From the NCBI RefSeq assembly GCF_014596915.1, contig NZ_JACVWU010000040.1:1-58074 (forward strand): a DNA stretch of 58,074 nucleotides, written 5' to 3'. The notes under the pieces are model-generated. The model ran no database searches, was not told where the DNA came from, and saw nothing but the letters and a program-made list of their open reading frames with translations. The stretch is from Streptomyces sp. TRM68416. GTDB taxonomy: Bacteria; Actinomycetota; Actinomycetes; Streptomycetales; Streptomycetaceae. Below are positions 39,980 to 47,836 of this stretch, in pieces (position 1 is the first letter of the stretch; every line of letters begins with the position of its first letter). Position numbers and translations under genes: made by a program.

Positions 39980-41641
39980 TCATTTCCGTAGCGCGAACCA
40001 GAGTTCCATGCGTACGTCCGGGTCGTCGAGGTCGGTGTCCAGCAGCGCCGCGCATTTCGCGATGCGCTGGCGGACGGTGTTGCGGTGCACGGACAGGGCG
40101 ACCGCGGTGCGGTCCCAACTGCCGTGCAGCGAGAGCCAGGTGCGCAGGGTGTCGACGAGTGCGGGGGAATCGGCGACCGGCGCGAGGAGGGTACGCGCGT
40201 GTGCCTCGGCCTCGTCGCGCGGGACCAGGTCGGTGAGGGCGGCCCGGACGCGGTGGCGGACGAGCGGGGCGCGGGTCGCCCGGGCGCGGGCCAGGGCGCG
40301 GGCGGCCTGCCGGTCGGCGGCCGGCCACTGCGCCGGTTGCGCGGCGTCGCTCACCCCCAGGGTCCAGCCGGGTTGGGGGGCCGGTTCGCGCTCGGCGGGG
40401 ACGAGGACGCGTACGACGTCGTCGGCCAGGTCGACGAGGGGGGAGCCGAGCGCCGTACCGAGGGCGGAGGCGGCGACGGCGTCGGGAGCGGTACGGGCGG
40501 CGGGGTGGGCGTGCACCACGTGCCAGGCGCCGGTACCGAGGAGCGGCGCCACCTCGTGCGGGGCAGCGCCCAGGAGCATGCGCACCAGCGCGGAGGAGCG
40601 GGCCGCGTCCGTGCCGCTGACCTGCTCGCCGGCGAGGAGGGAGCCGGTGAGCAGGGAGAGGAGGACGGCGGCGACGGAGGCGATCGTGTGGTCGGACGGG
40701 TCCCGGCGGGGTGCGGCCACCGCGAGGACGAACCCGCTGCCGTGGCCCGGGGCGAGGGCGTACGCGGCCAGGTGGCTGCCGGCGACGGTGTCGGTCGCGG
40801 TGGCGGAGGAACGGCCGGTCACGACCCGCGCGAGCGCGGCCAGCCCTGCGCTCACGGCGTCGGTCTGGTGGTGTGCTGTGTTTGCGGTGTCGGTCTGTTG
40901 GCGTGCTGTGTTTGCGGCGTTGGTCTGTTGGTGTGCTGTGTTTGCGGCGTCGGTCTGCTGGCGTGCTGCGATTACGGCGTCGGTCCGCTGTCGTCCCGCG
41001 TTCACCGCGTCGCCCTGCTGTCGCCCCGCCTCGGCGAGGAGCCCGCCGTCCGGCCCGAACAGCACCGCCCGCCCCCCGACCCGCCGGGCCAGCTGCCGCA
41101 GCACCGACGGCACCGGGTCCGGGCGGGAGGCCGCCGCGGCCAGGCTCTGCTGGGCCTCGGTGACGCGGCGCAGTTCGGCGTGCCGGGCCTGTGCCATGAG
41201 CTGCCAGACCGCCCGCGCGACGCCCGCGAAGGGGGTCTGCGGGGGCACCTCCAGCAGCGGCAGGCCCTGCGCCTCGCAGGCCGCGACCAGCGCCGGCGGC
41301 ACCGCCTCGTGCACCGGCGCAAGGCCGAAGCCGAGGGCCGCGCCGCCCGCCGCGACGATCCGGGAGACGTAGTCGTCGAAGGAGGCGTCCGAGCCCTCGG
41401 TCCCGGCGATGTGCACCCCGGCGGTCAGCAGCAGCTCGCCGCCCAGGAGGTACGGGTACGGGTCCGCCATCTCCGAGGCGTGCGCCCAGTGGATCACCAC
41501 GGCGGGGCCGGTCGGCCCGGCGATCTGACGCAGGGCGAGGTCCTCACGCGCCAGCAGCGCCGAGAGCGGCACCGGGGGTGTGGGAGGAGCGGCGGGGGCC
41601 GGCGCGGCGGCCGCGGTGGACATGCTGGACGGTTCCTCCAT
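39980..41641 (-). CDS. PucR-family transcriptional regulator with internal repeat
   Basis: 553 aa. The N-terminal PucR sensor domain (RQIAGPTGPAVVIHWAHASE, LLGGELLLTAG, PLLEVPPQTPFAGVARAVW) is followed by a middle region and a C-terminal PucR HTH (LRTWLSLHGSWDRTAVALS and HRNTVRQRIAKCAALL). PucR proteins act as activators of purine and amine catabolism. This one is divergent from agmatinase, so guanidino-compound use is its likely target. Residues in the middle consist of six 10-residue repeats with core ARQQTDAANT. The start ATG at 41641 could be replaced by an ATG at 41623. Confidence 0.88.
   Translation of the reverse strand: MEEPSSMSTAAAAPAPAAPPTPPVPLSALLAREDLALRQIAGPTGPAVVIHWAHASEMADPYPYLLGGELLLTAGVHIAGTEGSDASFDDYVSRIVAAGGAALGFGLAPVHEAVPPALVAACEAQGLPLLEVPPQTPFAGVARAVWQLMAQARHAELRRVTEAQQSLAAAASRPDPVPSVLRQLARRVGGRAVLFGPDGGLLAEAGRQQGDAVNAGRQRTDAVIAARQQTDAANTAHQQTNAANTARQQTDTANTAHHQTDAVSAGLAALARVVTGRSSATATDTVAGSHLAAYALAPGHGSGFVLAVAAPRRDPSDHTIASVAAVLLSLLTGSLLAGEQVSGTDAARSSALVRMLLGAAPHEVAPLLGTGAWHVVHAHPAARTAPDAVAASALGTALGSPLVDLADDVVRVLVPAEREPAPQPGWTLGVSDAAQPAQWPAADRQAARALARARATRAPLVRHRVRAALTDLVPRDEAEAHARTLLAPVADSPALVDTLRTWLSLHGSWDRTAVALSVHRNTVRQRIAKCAALLDTDLDDPDVRMELWFALRK
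40854..41033 (-). repeat. 30-bp in-frame tandem repeat in the PucR gene
   Basis: Six units of 30 bp starting at 40854, 40884, 40914, 40944, 40974 and 41004. The first three are nearly identical and the last three have drifted. They encode a Gln/Thr/Asn-rich 10-residue repeat (ARQQTDAANT), unusual AT-richer DNA in an otherwise GC-rich gene. Confidence 0.9.
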
Positions 41642-41742
41642 TCTTCCCGGCGGGAATGGATGAAACGTACACTTCGCACTGGCTGCCGGGCCACCTAGGG
41701 TCGAAGCTGGTCACCCGCGTAGAACGGCACGGACCAGGGCAA

Positions 41743-41892
41743 GCCGAGGGCTGAACACCCACGGTCACACGCCGAGGGCTGAACACCCACGGTCACACGC
41801 CAAGGGCCGACCACCACAAGGCCAACCGCAAGGGCCGATCACCACAAGGCCACACCAGGGCCGACCACCACCCAAGGGCCAACAAGAAAGGC
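41743..41892. repeat. Direct repeats upstream of agmatinase
   Basis: An exact 28-bp duplication (41743-41770 and 41771-41798) is followed by three or four shorter, degenerate relatives with core AAGGGCCGACCACCACAAGG up to 41892. They occupy the leader between the PucR start and the agmatinase ATG. They may be regulator sites or the product of slippage. Confidence 0.8.
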
Positions 41893-41900
41893 ATCCGACC

Positions 41901-42869
41901 ATGAGCAGCAACGAGACGCCCCGCGGCCCCGTCGACTCCTCCCGCATCCCGCGGTACGCCGGACCCGCGACCTTCGCCCGGCTGCCGCGCCTGGACGAGG
42001 TCGGCACCGCGGACGTCGCCGTGGTCGGCGTGCCCTTCGACTCGGGCGTCTCGTACCGGCCGGGCGCCCGCTTCGGCGGCAACGCCATCCGTGAGGCCTC
42101 CCGGCTGCTGCGCCCGTACAACCCCGCGCAGGACGCCTCCCCGTTCGCCCTCGCCCAGGTGGCGGACGGCGGCGACATCGCCGTGAACCCGTTCAACATC
42201 AACGAGGCCGTCGAGACGATCGAAGCCGCCGCCGACGACCTCCTCGGCACCGGCGCCCGCCTGATGACCCTGGGCGGCGACCACACCATCGCGCTGCCGC
42301 TGCTGCGTTCGGTGGCGAAGAAGCACGGCCCGGTCGCCCTGCTCCACTTCGACGCCCACCTCGACACCTGGGACACCTACTTCGGCGCCGAGTACACCCA
42401 TGGCACCCCCTTCCGCCGCGCCGTCGAGGAGGGCATCCTCGACACCTCCGCCCTCTCCCACGTCGGCACCCGCGGCCCGCTCTACGGCAAGCAGGACCTC
42501 ACCGACGACGAGAAGATGGGCTTCGGCATCGTCACCTCCTCGGACGTCTACCGCCGCGGCGCCGACGAGATCGCCGACCAGCTGCGCCAGCGCATCGGGG
42601 ACCGCCCGCTCTACATCTCCATCGACATCGACTGCCTCGACCCGGCCCACGCCCCCGGCACCGGCACCCCCGAGGCGGGCGGCATGACCTCCCGCGAGCT
42701 GCTGGAGATCCTCCGCGGCCTCGCCTCCTGCAACCTGGTCTCCGCTGACGTCGTCGAGGTCGCGCCCGCGTACGATCACGCGGAGATCACGTCGGTGGCC
42801 GCGTCCCACACGGCGTACGAACTGACCACGATCATGTCCCGTCAGATTGCAGAGGCACGCGCGAAGTGA
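41901..42869 (+). CDS. speB: Agmatinase/ureohydrolase
   Basis: 322-aa ureohydrolase. It releases urea from agmatine or a related guanidino acid, giving putrescine or an amino acid. All manganese-ligand motifs are present: TLGGDHTIALP, LLHFDAHLDTWDTY, and SIDIDCLDPAHAPGTGTPE. The FDSGVSYRPGARFG entry is typical. A close family includes guanidinobutyrase and guanidinopropionase, so substrate is not fixed by sequence. The stop overlaps the next start (GTGA), so it is coupled to the ThDP enzyme. A PucR regulator is divergent. Confidence 0.9.
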   Translation: MSSNETPRGPVDSSRIPRYAGPATFARLPRLDEVGTADVAVVGVPFDSGVSYRPGARFGGNAIREASRLLRPYNPAQDASPFALAQVADGGDIAVNPFNINEAVETIEAAADDLLGTGARLMTLGGDHTIALPLLRSVAKKHGPVALLHFDAHLDTWDTYFGAEYTHGTPFRRAVEEGILDTSALSHVGTRGPLYGKQDLTDDEKMGFGIVTSSDVYRRGADEIADQLRQRIGDRPLYISIDIDCLDPAHAPGTGTPEAGGMTSRELLEILRGLASCNLVSADVVEVAPAYDHAEITSVAASHTAYELTTIMSRQIAEARAK

Positions 42870-44554
42870 CCCACGACCACGACCTGGTGCTCCGCCCCAC
42901 CGCCGCCCAAACGGAGGCCGCCCTGAACCCTCCGCCGGGCCGCATCGGCGGAGACCTGGTCGTGGAGACGCTGGCGGGCCTCGGCGCGACGACCGTCTTC
43001 GGCCTGCCCGGCCAGCACGCCCTCGGCATGTTCGACGCGCTGCGCCGCTCCGATCTGAGGTACATCGGCCTGCGCGTGGAGAACAACGCCGGGTTCGCGG
43101 CGGACGCGTACGGCCGGATCACCGGCGAGGCCGCGCCCCTGCTCCTGTCGACGGGGCCGGGGGCGCTGACCTCACTGGCGGCGCTCCAGGAGGCGGCGGC
43201 CGCCTCGGCCCCGGTGCTGGCGATCAGCAGCCAGATCCCCACGGCAGGGCTCGGCGGTGGCCGCCACGGCTACCTGCACGAACTCCCCGACCAGGCGGCC
43301 TCGTTCCGCGGCGTGGTGAAGTCCGTCCACACGGTCCGCGCCCAGTCCCAGATCCCGTCCGCGATCGAGGCGGCCTGGAAGTCGGCGCTGAGCGCCCCGC
43401 ACGGCCCGGTGTGGGTGGAGATCCCGCAGGACGTGCTGCTGGCCCCGACCTCGCTCCCGGTGGTGACGGGCGGCGACGCCTTCCCCGAGGAACTGCCGCC
43501 GCGCCCCGAACTGACGGCGGTCGCCGCCGATCTGCTCTCCAGGGCCTCCCGCCCGGCGATCATCGCGGGCGGGGGAGTGGTACGGGCGGACGCGAGCGGC
43601 AAGCTGCGGCAGCTCGCCGAACTGCTGCAGGCCCCCGTGGTCACCACCCCCGGCGGCAAGGGCGCGTTCCCGTGGACCCACCCGCTGTCCCTCCAGTCGT
43701 GGCTGGAGGACCGGCACACCACCGACTTCCTGGAGGACGCGGACGTACTCCTGGTGGTCGGCTCCGGCCTCGGCGAACTCTCCTCGAATTACCACACGTT
43801 CAAGCCGCGCGGCCGGGTCGTCCAGATCGAGGCGGACCTGGGCAAACTGGAGTCCAACCATCCGGCGCTCGGCATCCACGCGGATGCCCGCCTGGCGCTC
43901 CAGGCGCTGCTGGAGACGGCGTCGCGCCGGGAGGACCCGACGGCGCCGGAACGGGTGCGGGAGCTGCTGTCCCGAGTCGGTGAGCGCATCGCCGCCCAGG
44001 AACTCACCCTGGAACAGCAGGTGCTGGCGTCGGTCCGCAAGGCCCTGCCCGCCGACTCCCCGTCCTTCTGGGACATGACCATCCTGGCCTACTGGGCCTG
44101 GTCCGCCTTCGACGCCAAGGGCCCCAACCACATGCACTCGGCCCAGGGCGCCGGCGGCCTCGGCTACGGCTTCCCGGCGGCGCTGGGCGCGGCGGCCGCG
44201 GACCCGACCCGGCCGGTGCTGGCCGTGTCGGGCGACGGCGGGGCGCTGTACTCCGTCGCCGAACTGGCGACGGCGAAGCAGTACGACCTTCCGGTGACGT
44301 GGCTCATCGTCGACGACGGCGGCTACGGCATCCTCCGCGAGTACATGACGGACGCCTTCGGCACGACCGCGGGGACCGAGCTGGTCCGGCCGGACTATGT
44401 GGCGCTGGCCGAGTCGTTCGGCGTCCCGGGGGTACGTACGACCCCCGAGACGCTGGAGGCCGACCTGGCCAAGGCGCTGCGCGAGCCCGGCCCCTCGGTG
44501 GTCGTCCTCCCGGCGGTGCTGCGGATGTTCGCGCCCACGCACCTCGACGGCTGA
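42866..44554 (+). CDS. ThDP-dependent enzyme, acetolactate-synthase-like
   Basis: 562-aa thiamine-diphosphate enzyme with the three-domain acetohydroxyacid-synthase layout. The cofactor-activating Glu is at residue 72 (RVENNAGFAADAYGR). The central domain has PVVTTPGGKGAFPWTHPL. The C-terminal ThDP site is VSGDGGALYSVAELATAKQY and ends IVDDGGYGILREYM, where most relatives have NN before the YG; here both are Asp. Likely a decarboxylase or carboligase for a 2-oxo acid, not biosynthetic acetolactate synthase, since no small subunit is present. Coupled to agmatinase by a 4-bp overlap, so it should act on a product of guanidino-compound breakdown. Confidence 0.88.
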   Translation: MTHDHDLVLRPTAAQTEAALNPPPGRIGGDLVVETLAGLGATTVFGLPGQHALGMFDALRRSDLRYIGLRVENNAGFAADAYGRITGEAAPLLLSTGPGALTSLAALQEAAAASAPVLAISSQIPTAGLGGGRHGYLHELPDQAASFRGVVKSVHTVRAQSQIPSAIEAAWKSALSAPHGPVWVEIPQDVLLAPTSLPVVTGGDAFPEELPPRPELTAVAADLLSRASRPAIIAGGGVVRADASGKLRQLAELLQAPVVTTPGGKGAFPWTHPLSLQSWLEDRHTTDFLEDADVLLVVGSGLGELSSNYHTFKPRGRVVQIEADLGKLESNHPALGIHADARLALQALLETASRREDPTAPERVRELLSRVGERIAAQELTLEQQVLASVRKALPADSPSFWDMTILAYWAWSAFDAKGPNHMHSAQGAGGLGYGFPAALGAAAADPTRPVLAVSGDGGALYSVAELATAKQYDLPVTWLIVDDGGYGILREYMTDAFGTTAGTELVRPDYVALAESFGVPGVRTTPETLEADLAKALREPGPSVVVLPAVLRMFAPTHLDG

Positions 44555-44555
44555 C

Positions 44556-45359
44556 CTACCAGATCGCCTCGACCCACTCCGGGTGGTCGATGAACGGGTT
44601 CCGGTTGCCCTGGTAGTTCGAGTAGATGAGGTCGTTGCGGCGCTCCTCGAAGGCGTCCGGCGGGTCCATGTCGTTCCAGGCCTTCAGGACGGAGAGGCGG
44701 CCGTGGAAGGGGACGCTGCCGTTGCTGACCGACTCGTTGGGCTCCAGGTTCGGCCAGCCGTCGTTGCCCTCGTAGCGGACGGCCATGTAGAGGATCATGC
44801 GGGCCACGTCGCCCTTGACGGCGTCGCGCGGCTCGAAGGAGTTGGAGTCGGTCAGGCTGCCGCCGGAGTTGGTGAAGCCGCTTCCGCCGTTGTCGAAGTC
44901 CTTGTTGCCGCGGATGGCGTTGACCTGGACGTCCTCGGGGCGCAGGTGGTGCAGGTCGGTGCCCGGACCGGTCGAGGTGCCGAAGTCGCCGTGGGACTTG
45001 GCCCAGACGTGCTCACGGTTCCAGTCGCCGACGTCGCCGCCGTTGAGTGACTTGCTGCGTGAGATGCCCGAGTACAGCAGGACGACGTTGCCGCTGTTGT
45101 TCGGGTCCTGGTCGGTGACCTTCAGCGCCTCCCAGACGGCGGAGTACGAGATCTTCGTCTGCGGCTTGATGATCGTGTGCAGCGAACTCTTCAGGCTCGT
45201 GCCGGTCTTGCCGATCGCGTTCTTGTAGTACGTGCTGTCGTACGCGGTCGTGGTGGCCGCGGCCGGGGTCGCGGTGAGCGCCGGGGCGGTGAGTCCGACC
45301 ATCACGGCCGACACGGCCAGCGCCAGGGACTTCCAACGGCGTATGGATCTCACGGGCAT
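44556..45359 (-). CDS. Secreted endonuclease I-family nuclease
   Basis: 267 aa. Sec signal peptide to about residue 35 (ATPAAAT). The mature protein is an EndA/NucM-type His-Me finger nuclease: WNREHVWAKSHGDFG, TDLHHLRPEDVQVNAIRGNK, and DAVKGDVARMILYMAVRYEG. The His in REHVWAKS and the following Asn in VNAIRGNKDF are the expected catalytic and metal residues. It probably degrades extracellular DNA for nutrients or in development. Its stop is 1 bp from the convergent ThDP gene stop. Confidence 0.9.
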   Translation of the reverse strand: MPVRSIRRWKSLALAVSAVMVGLTAPALTATPAAATTTAYDSTYYKNAIGKTGTSLKSSLHTIIKPQTKISYSAVWEALKVTDQDPNNSGNVVLLYSGISRSKSLNGGDVGDWNREHVWAKSHGDFGTSTGPGTDLHHLRPEDVQVNAIRGNKDFDNGGSGFTNSGGSLTDSNSFEPRDAVKGDVARMILYMAVRYEGNDGWPNLEPNESVSNGSVPFHGRLSVLKAWNDMDPPDAFEERRNDLIYSNYQGNRNPFIDHPEWVEAIW

Positions 45360-45782
45360 CGGGGAGTGTCCGTTCTACGCGAGTGGAACGAGGGGGACAT
45401 CCGGGAGAGTGACATGCACATGTAGCCGTGTAAATGGATGGCGCGTGTCCATCGGGTGACGGGAAACGGCAAATCAGCCGTTGTCTACGCGAGTTGACAC
45501 CTCACGTGACCGGAGTGCGGGCGATGACCAGGGCGGCCACGGTCGCCGCGCCGTGGCCCCACACCCGTTTCGCGGACGCCCCGGATCGCCGCCGGCGCGA
45601 TCAGCACCATCTGGCAAGGACGACGACTACGTCGGGGAGGGAGAGTCTCACGGCTCGGAGAGTTGATCACCCATTCGGCCACGCAGACTTTCCGAAGCGG
45701 GTATGTTCCCGGAGGTCACGGGCAACCTCAGGTCGGCACTGTCGGTCCCGGCGACTAGTCTGAGCCGCGAGAGGAGGACGGT
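45360..45782. other. Intergenic region upstream of the defence island
   Basis: About 420 bp without a convincing gene. Short open frames on both strands have no GC-third-position bias. The left part holds the nuclease promoter. The right part (from about 45680) leads into the RloA start with GAGGAGGACG as ribosome binding site. It marks the junction between syntenic core genes and the restriction island. No tRNA, integrase or direct repeat was seen. Confidence 0.5.
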
Positions 45783-47036
45783 GTGCTGCTGAGGTTCCGC
45801 GTGGCGAACGTACGGTCCTTGCGCGATGAGCAGGAGCTGTCCTTCGTCGTGTCCGACGATGAGACGCGCGCGGCCGTCCGGCAGGTGGAGCTGGCCGGAG
45901 GCAGGTCCGTAGGTGTGCTCCCACTGATCGGCATCTTCGGCGCCAACGCCTCGGGCAAGTCGAACGTTCTGGCCGCCTTGGTCGACATGCGCAGCGCGGT
46001 CCTTAACTCCTACGCCCGCTGGGCCTCGTACGACGGGATTCCGCGAACGGTCTTCGCCTTGGAGTCCAAGGCAGCGAACGAACCCAGCTTCTTCGAGGTC
46101 GACCTCGTCCTGGACGGGGTGCGCTGGACGTACGGGTTCGAGCTGGGTAGGGCACGTGTCGAGGCCGAATGGCTGCACAGTTATCCGCGTGGGCACCGCC
46201 AGGTTTGGCTTGACCGGGACGCGTCCCGCGGGGAGGCGTACGAGTGGCCCGGCAGCCGGGTCAAGGACCGGGCGCAGCTCGTCCGGCGGACCCGGCCGAA
46301 CGCCCTCTTGCTGTCCACAGCAGGTACTGACAACCACCCGCAGTTGTCGCCCCTCTTCCACTGGTTCCGCCGCAACCTATGGCTGATCAACCCGGAGGAC
46401 GAGCGGACTCAGCGGGAGGCGTTCACCAGGCAGGAGCTGTCCGGGGCCAGAGCCCGGCGCATCGAGGAACTGCTGCGCGTGGCAGATCTCGGCATTACAG
46501 GAACCGAAGTCGCCGAGGACGGCCGAGGGCGGCCGACAGTGAAGCTCGTCCATCGCTCAGCTGCTGGCGAGGTGGCATTCGACTGGCAGCAGGAGTCCTT
46601 CGGCACCCGTTCCTGGTTCGCGCTGCTGGGCCCCATGCTGCTGGCCCTCGACGAGGGTGCGGTGCTGCTCGTTGACGAGCTGGACGCGAGCCTGCACCCC
46701 CGCTTCGCCGCCGAGGTCGTCCGCCTCTTCCACGACCCCTATGCCAACCCGAACGGCGCACAGCTGGCGTTCACCTCGCACGACCCGTCGGTGCTCACCA
46801 CCCCGAGCGGCGGACGTCTGCTGGAGCCCGGTCAGGTGTGGCTCACGGAGAAGGACAAGGACGGGGCGACGGAGCTCTATCCGCTGACAGCCGCGGAGCC
46901 GGGGAAGGACGAGGACCTGATGAAGTCGTACCTGGCCGGCGCGTTCGGTGCCGTCCCTTCGCTTGTGGAGGGCCAGATCGCCAGGCGGCTCCTGGCCGCC
47001 CGCGAGTACGGCGAGCACGAGGTGGGGCAGAGCTGA
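45783..47036 (+). CDS. RloA-like AAA ATPase (AAA15, OLD/AbiLi-type)
   Basis: 417 aa from a GTG at 45783 with AGGAGG 7 nt upstream. SMC/OLD-type ATPase head: Walker A GIFGANASGKSN near residue 50, a long insertion, then Walker B LLVDELDASLHP near 295 and FTSHDPSVL for the D-loop/H region. N-terminal FRVANVRSLRDEQELSF is the usual AAA15 start. Its stop overlaps the RloB start (TGATG), so the two are made together. In Campylobacter, rlo genes sit within type I restriction loci, and the AbiL phage-exclusion pair has the same architecture (established). Here it probably senses phage DNA or proteins and licenses RloB. Confidence 0.88.
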   Translation: MLLRFRVANVRSLRDEQELSFVVSDDETRAAVRQVELAGGRSVGVLPLIGIFGANASGKSNVLAALVDMRSAVLNSYARWASYDGIPRTVFALESKAANEPSFFEVDLVLDGVRWTYGFELGRARVEAEWLHSYPRGHRQVWLDRDASRGEAYEWPGSRVKDRAQLVRRTRPNALLLSTAGTDNHPQLSPLFHWFRRNLWLINPEDERTQREAFTRQELSGARARRIEELLRVADLGITGTEVAEDGRGRPTVKLVHRSAAGEVAFDWQQESFGTRSWFALLGPMLLALDEGAVLLVDELDASLHPRFAAEVVRLFHDPYANPNGAQLAFTSHDPSVLTTPSGGRLLEPGQVWLTEKDKDGATELYPLTAAEPGKDEDLMKSYLAGAFGAVPSLVEGQIARRLLAAREYGEHEVGQS

Positions 47037-47713
47037 TGGCGAGGACGAGGGGGAAGGACTCGCTGGGTCCGGCACAGCGCCGCGGGCGGCGCAAGAGAGT
47101 CGTCCACGTCTTCACCGAGGGGCTGGTCACCGAGCCCTCGTACATCGAGATCATCAAGCAGCATGGAGTCCCGGCCGACGCGACGATGACCGTCGAGGTC
47201 CGGATAGCGAACACCTCCGCTCCCGGGTCCCAGCGCAAGCCGCTCAAGCTGGTGGAGGCAGCCGTCCGGCTGATGCGGGACGAGACACGGCAGGCGAAGC
47301 GCAGTGGACTGGACGAGAAGTACCTGCCGCAGGTGTGGTGCATTTTCGACCGGGACGAGCACGAAGGCATCGAGACGGCGTTGAAGCAGGCCCGGGAAGG
47401 GAATGTCCGGGTCGCCTTCTCGCATCCGTGTTTCGAGGTGTGGCGCCTGCTCCACCACAAGCCGGTCACCGGCACGTTCGGCGGGGTGTGCGGCCAGGTG
47501 ACGACAAGACTGCCCTTCGCGAAGACCTCGAAGGATTCCGCGAACATCAAACTGGTCCTGCCGCACCAGATCACGGGCCGCTACGAGGACGCGAGGAAGC
47601 GCGCCCTTCAGATGAACGCACAGCACGGCGACCACGTGTCGCTGCTGCACCGGGACCCATACACCGACGTCCACGAATTCGTGGAGCAGGGCCTCGGAAT
47701 CGCCTCGTACTGA
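47036..47713 (+). CDS. RloB-like TOPRIM-type effector (AbiLii-type)
   Basis: 225 aa. RloB family with a TOPRIM-like core: VHVFTEGLVTEPSYIEIIK near residues 24-42 has the conserved Glu, and VWCIFDRDEHEG near 100-111 has the DxD-type pair. SHPCFEVWRLLHHK is the family's third conserved block. Such proteins are thought to be metal-dependent nucleases or tRNA-targeting toxins activated by the partner ATPase (inferred from OLD, PARIS and AbiL). Cotranslated with RloA. The hsdM gene follows after 123 bp. Confidence 0.87.
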   Translation: MARTRGKDSLGPAQRRGRRKRVVHVFTEGLVTEPSYIEIIKQHGVPADATMTVEVRIANTSAPGSQRKPLKLVEAAVRLMRDETRQAKRSGLDEKYLPQVWCIFDRDEHEGIETALKQAREGNVRVAFSHPCFEVWRLLHHKPVTGTFGGVCGQVTTRLPFAKTSKDSANIKLVLPHQITGRYEDARKRALQMNAQHGDHVSLLHRDPYTDVHEFVEQGLGIASY

Positions 47714-47836
47714 CCGCCTCGGACCGCTCATGAGTCCGTCGGGCGTGAATCGCGATCGACACCGGCAAGCGGATTTCAGCAGAGGACGCACTCGCCGTAG
47801 GGTTCCTACGTCACCACAGGACGTTGGGAGTCGTAC

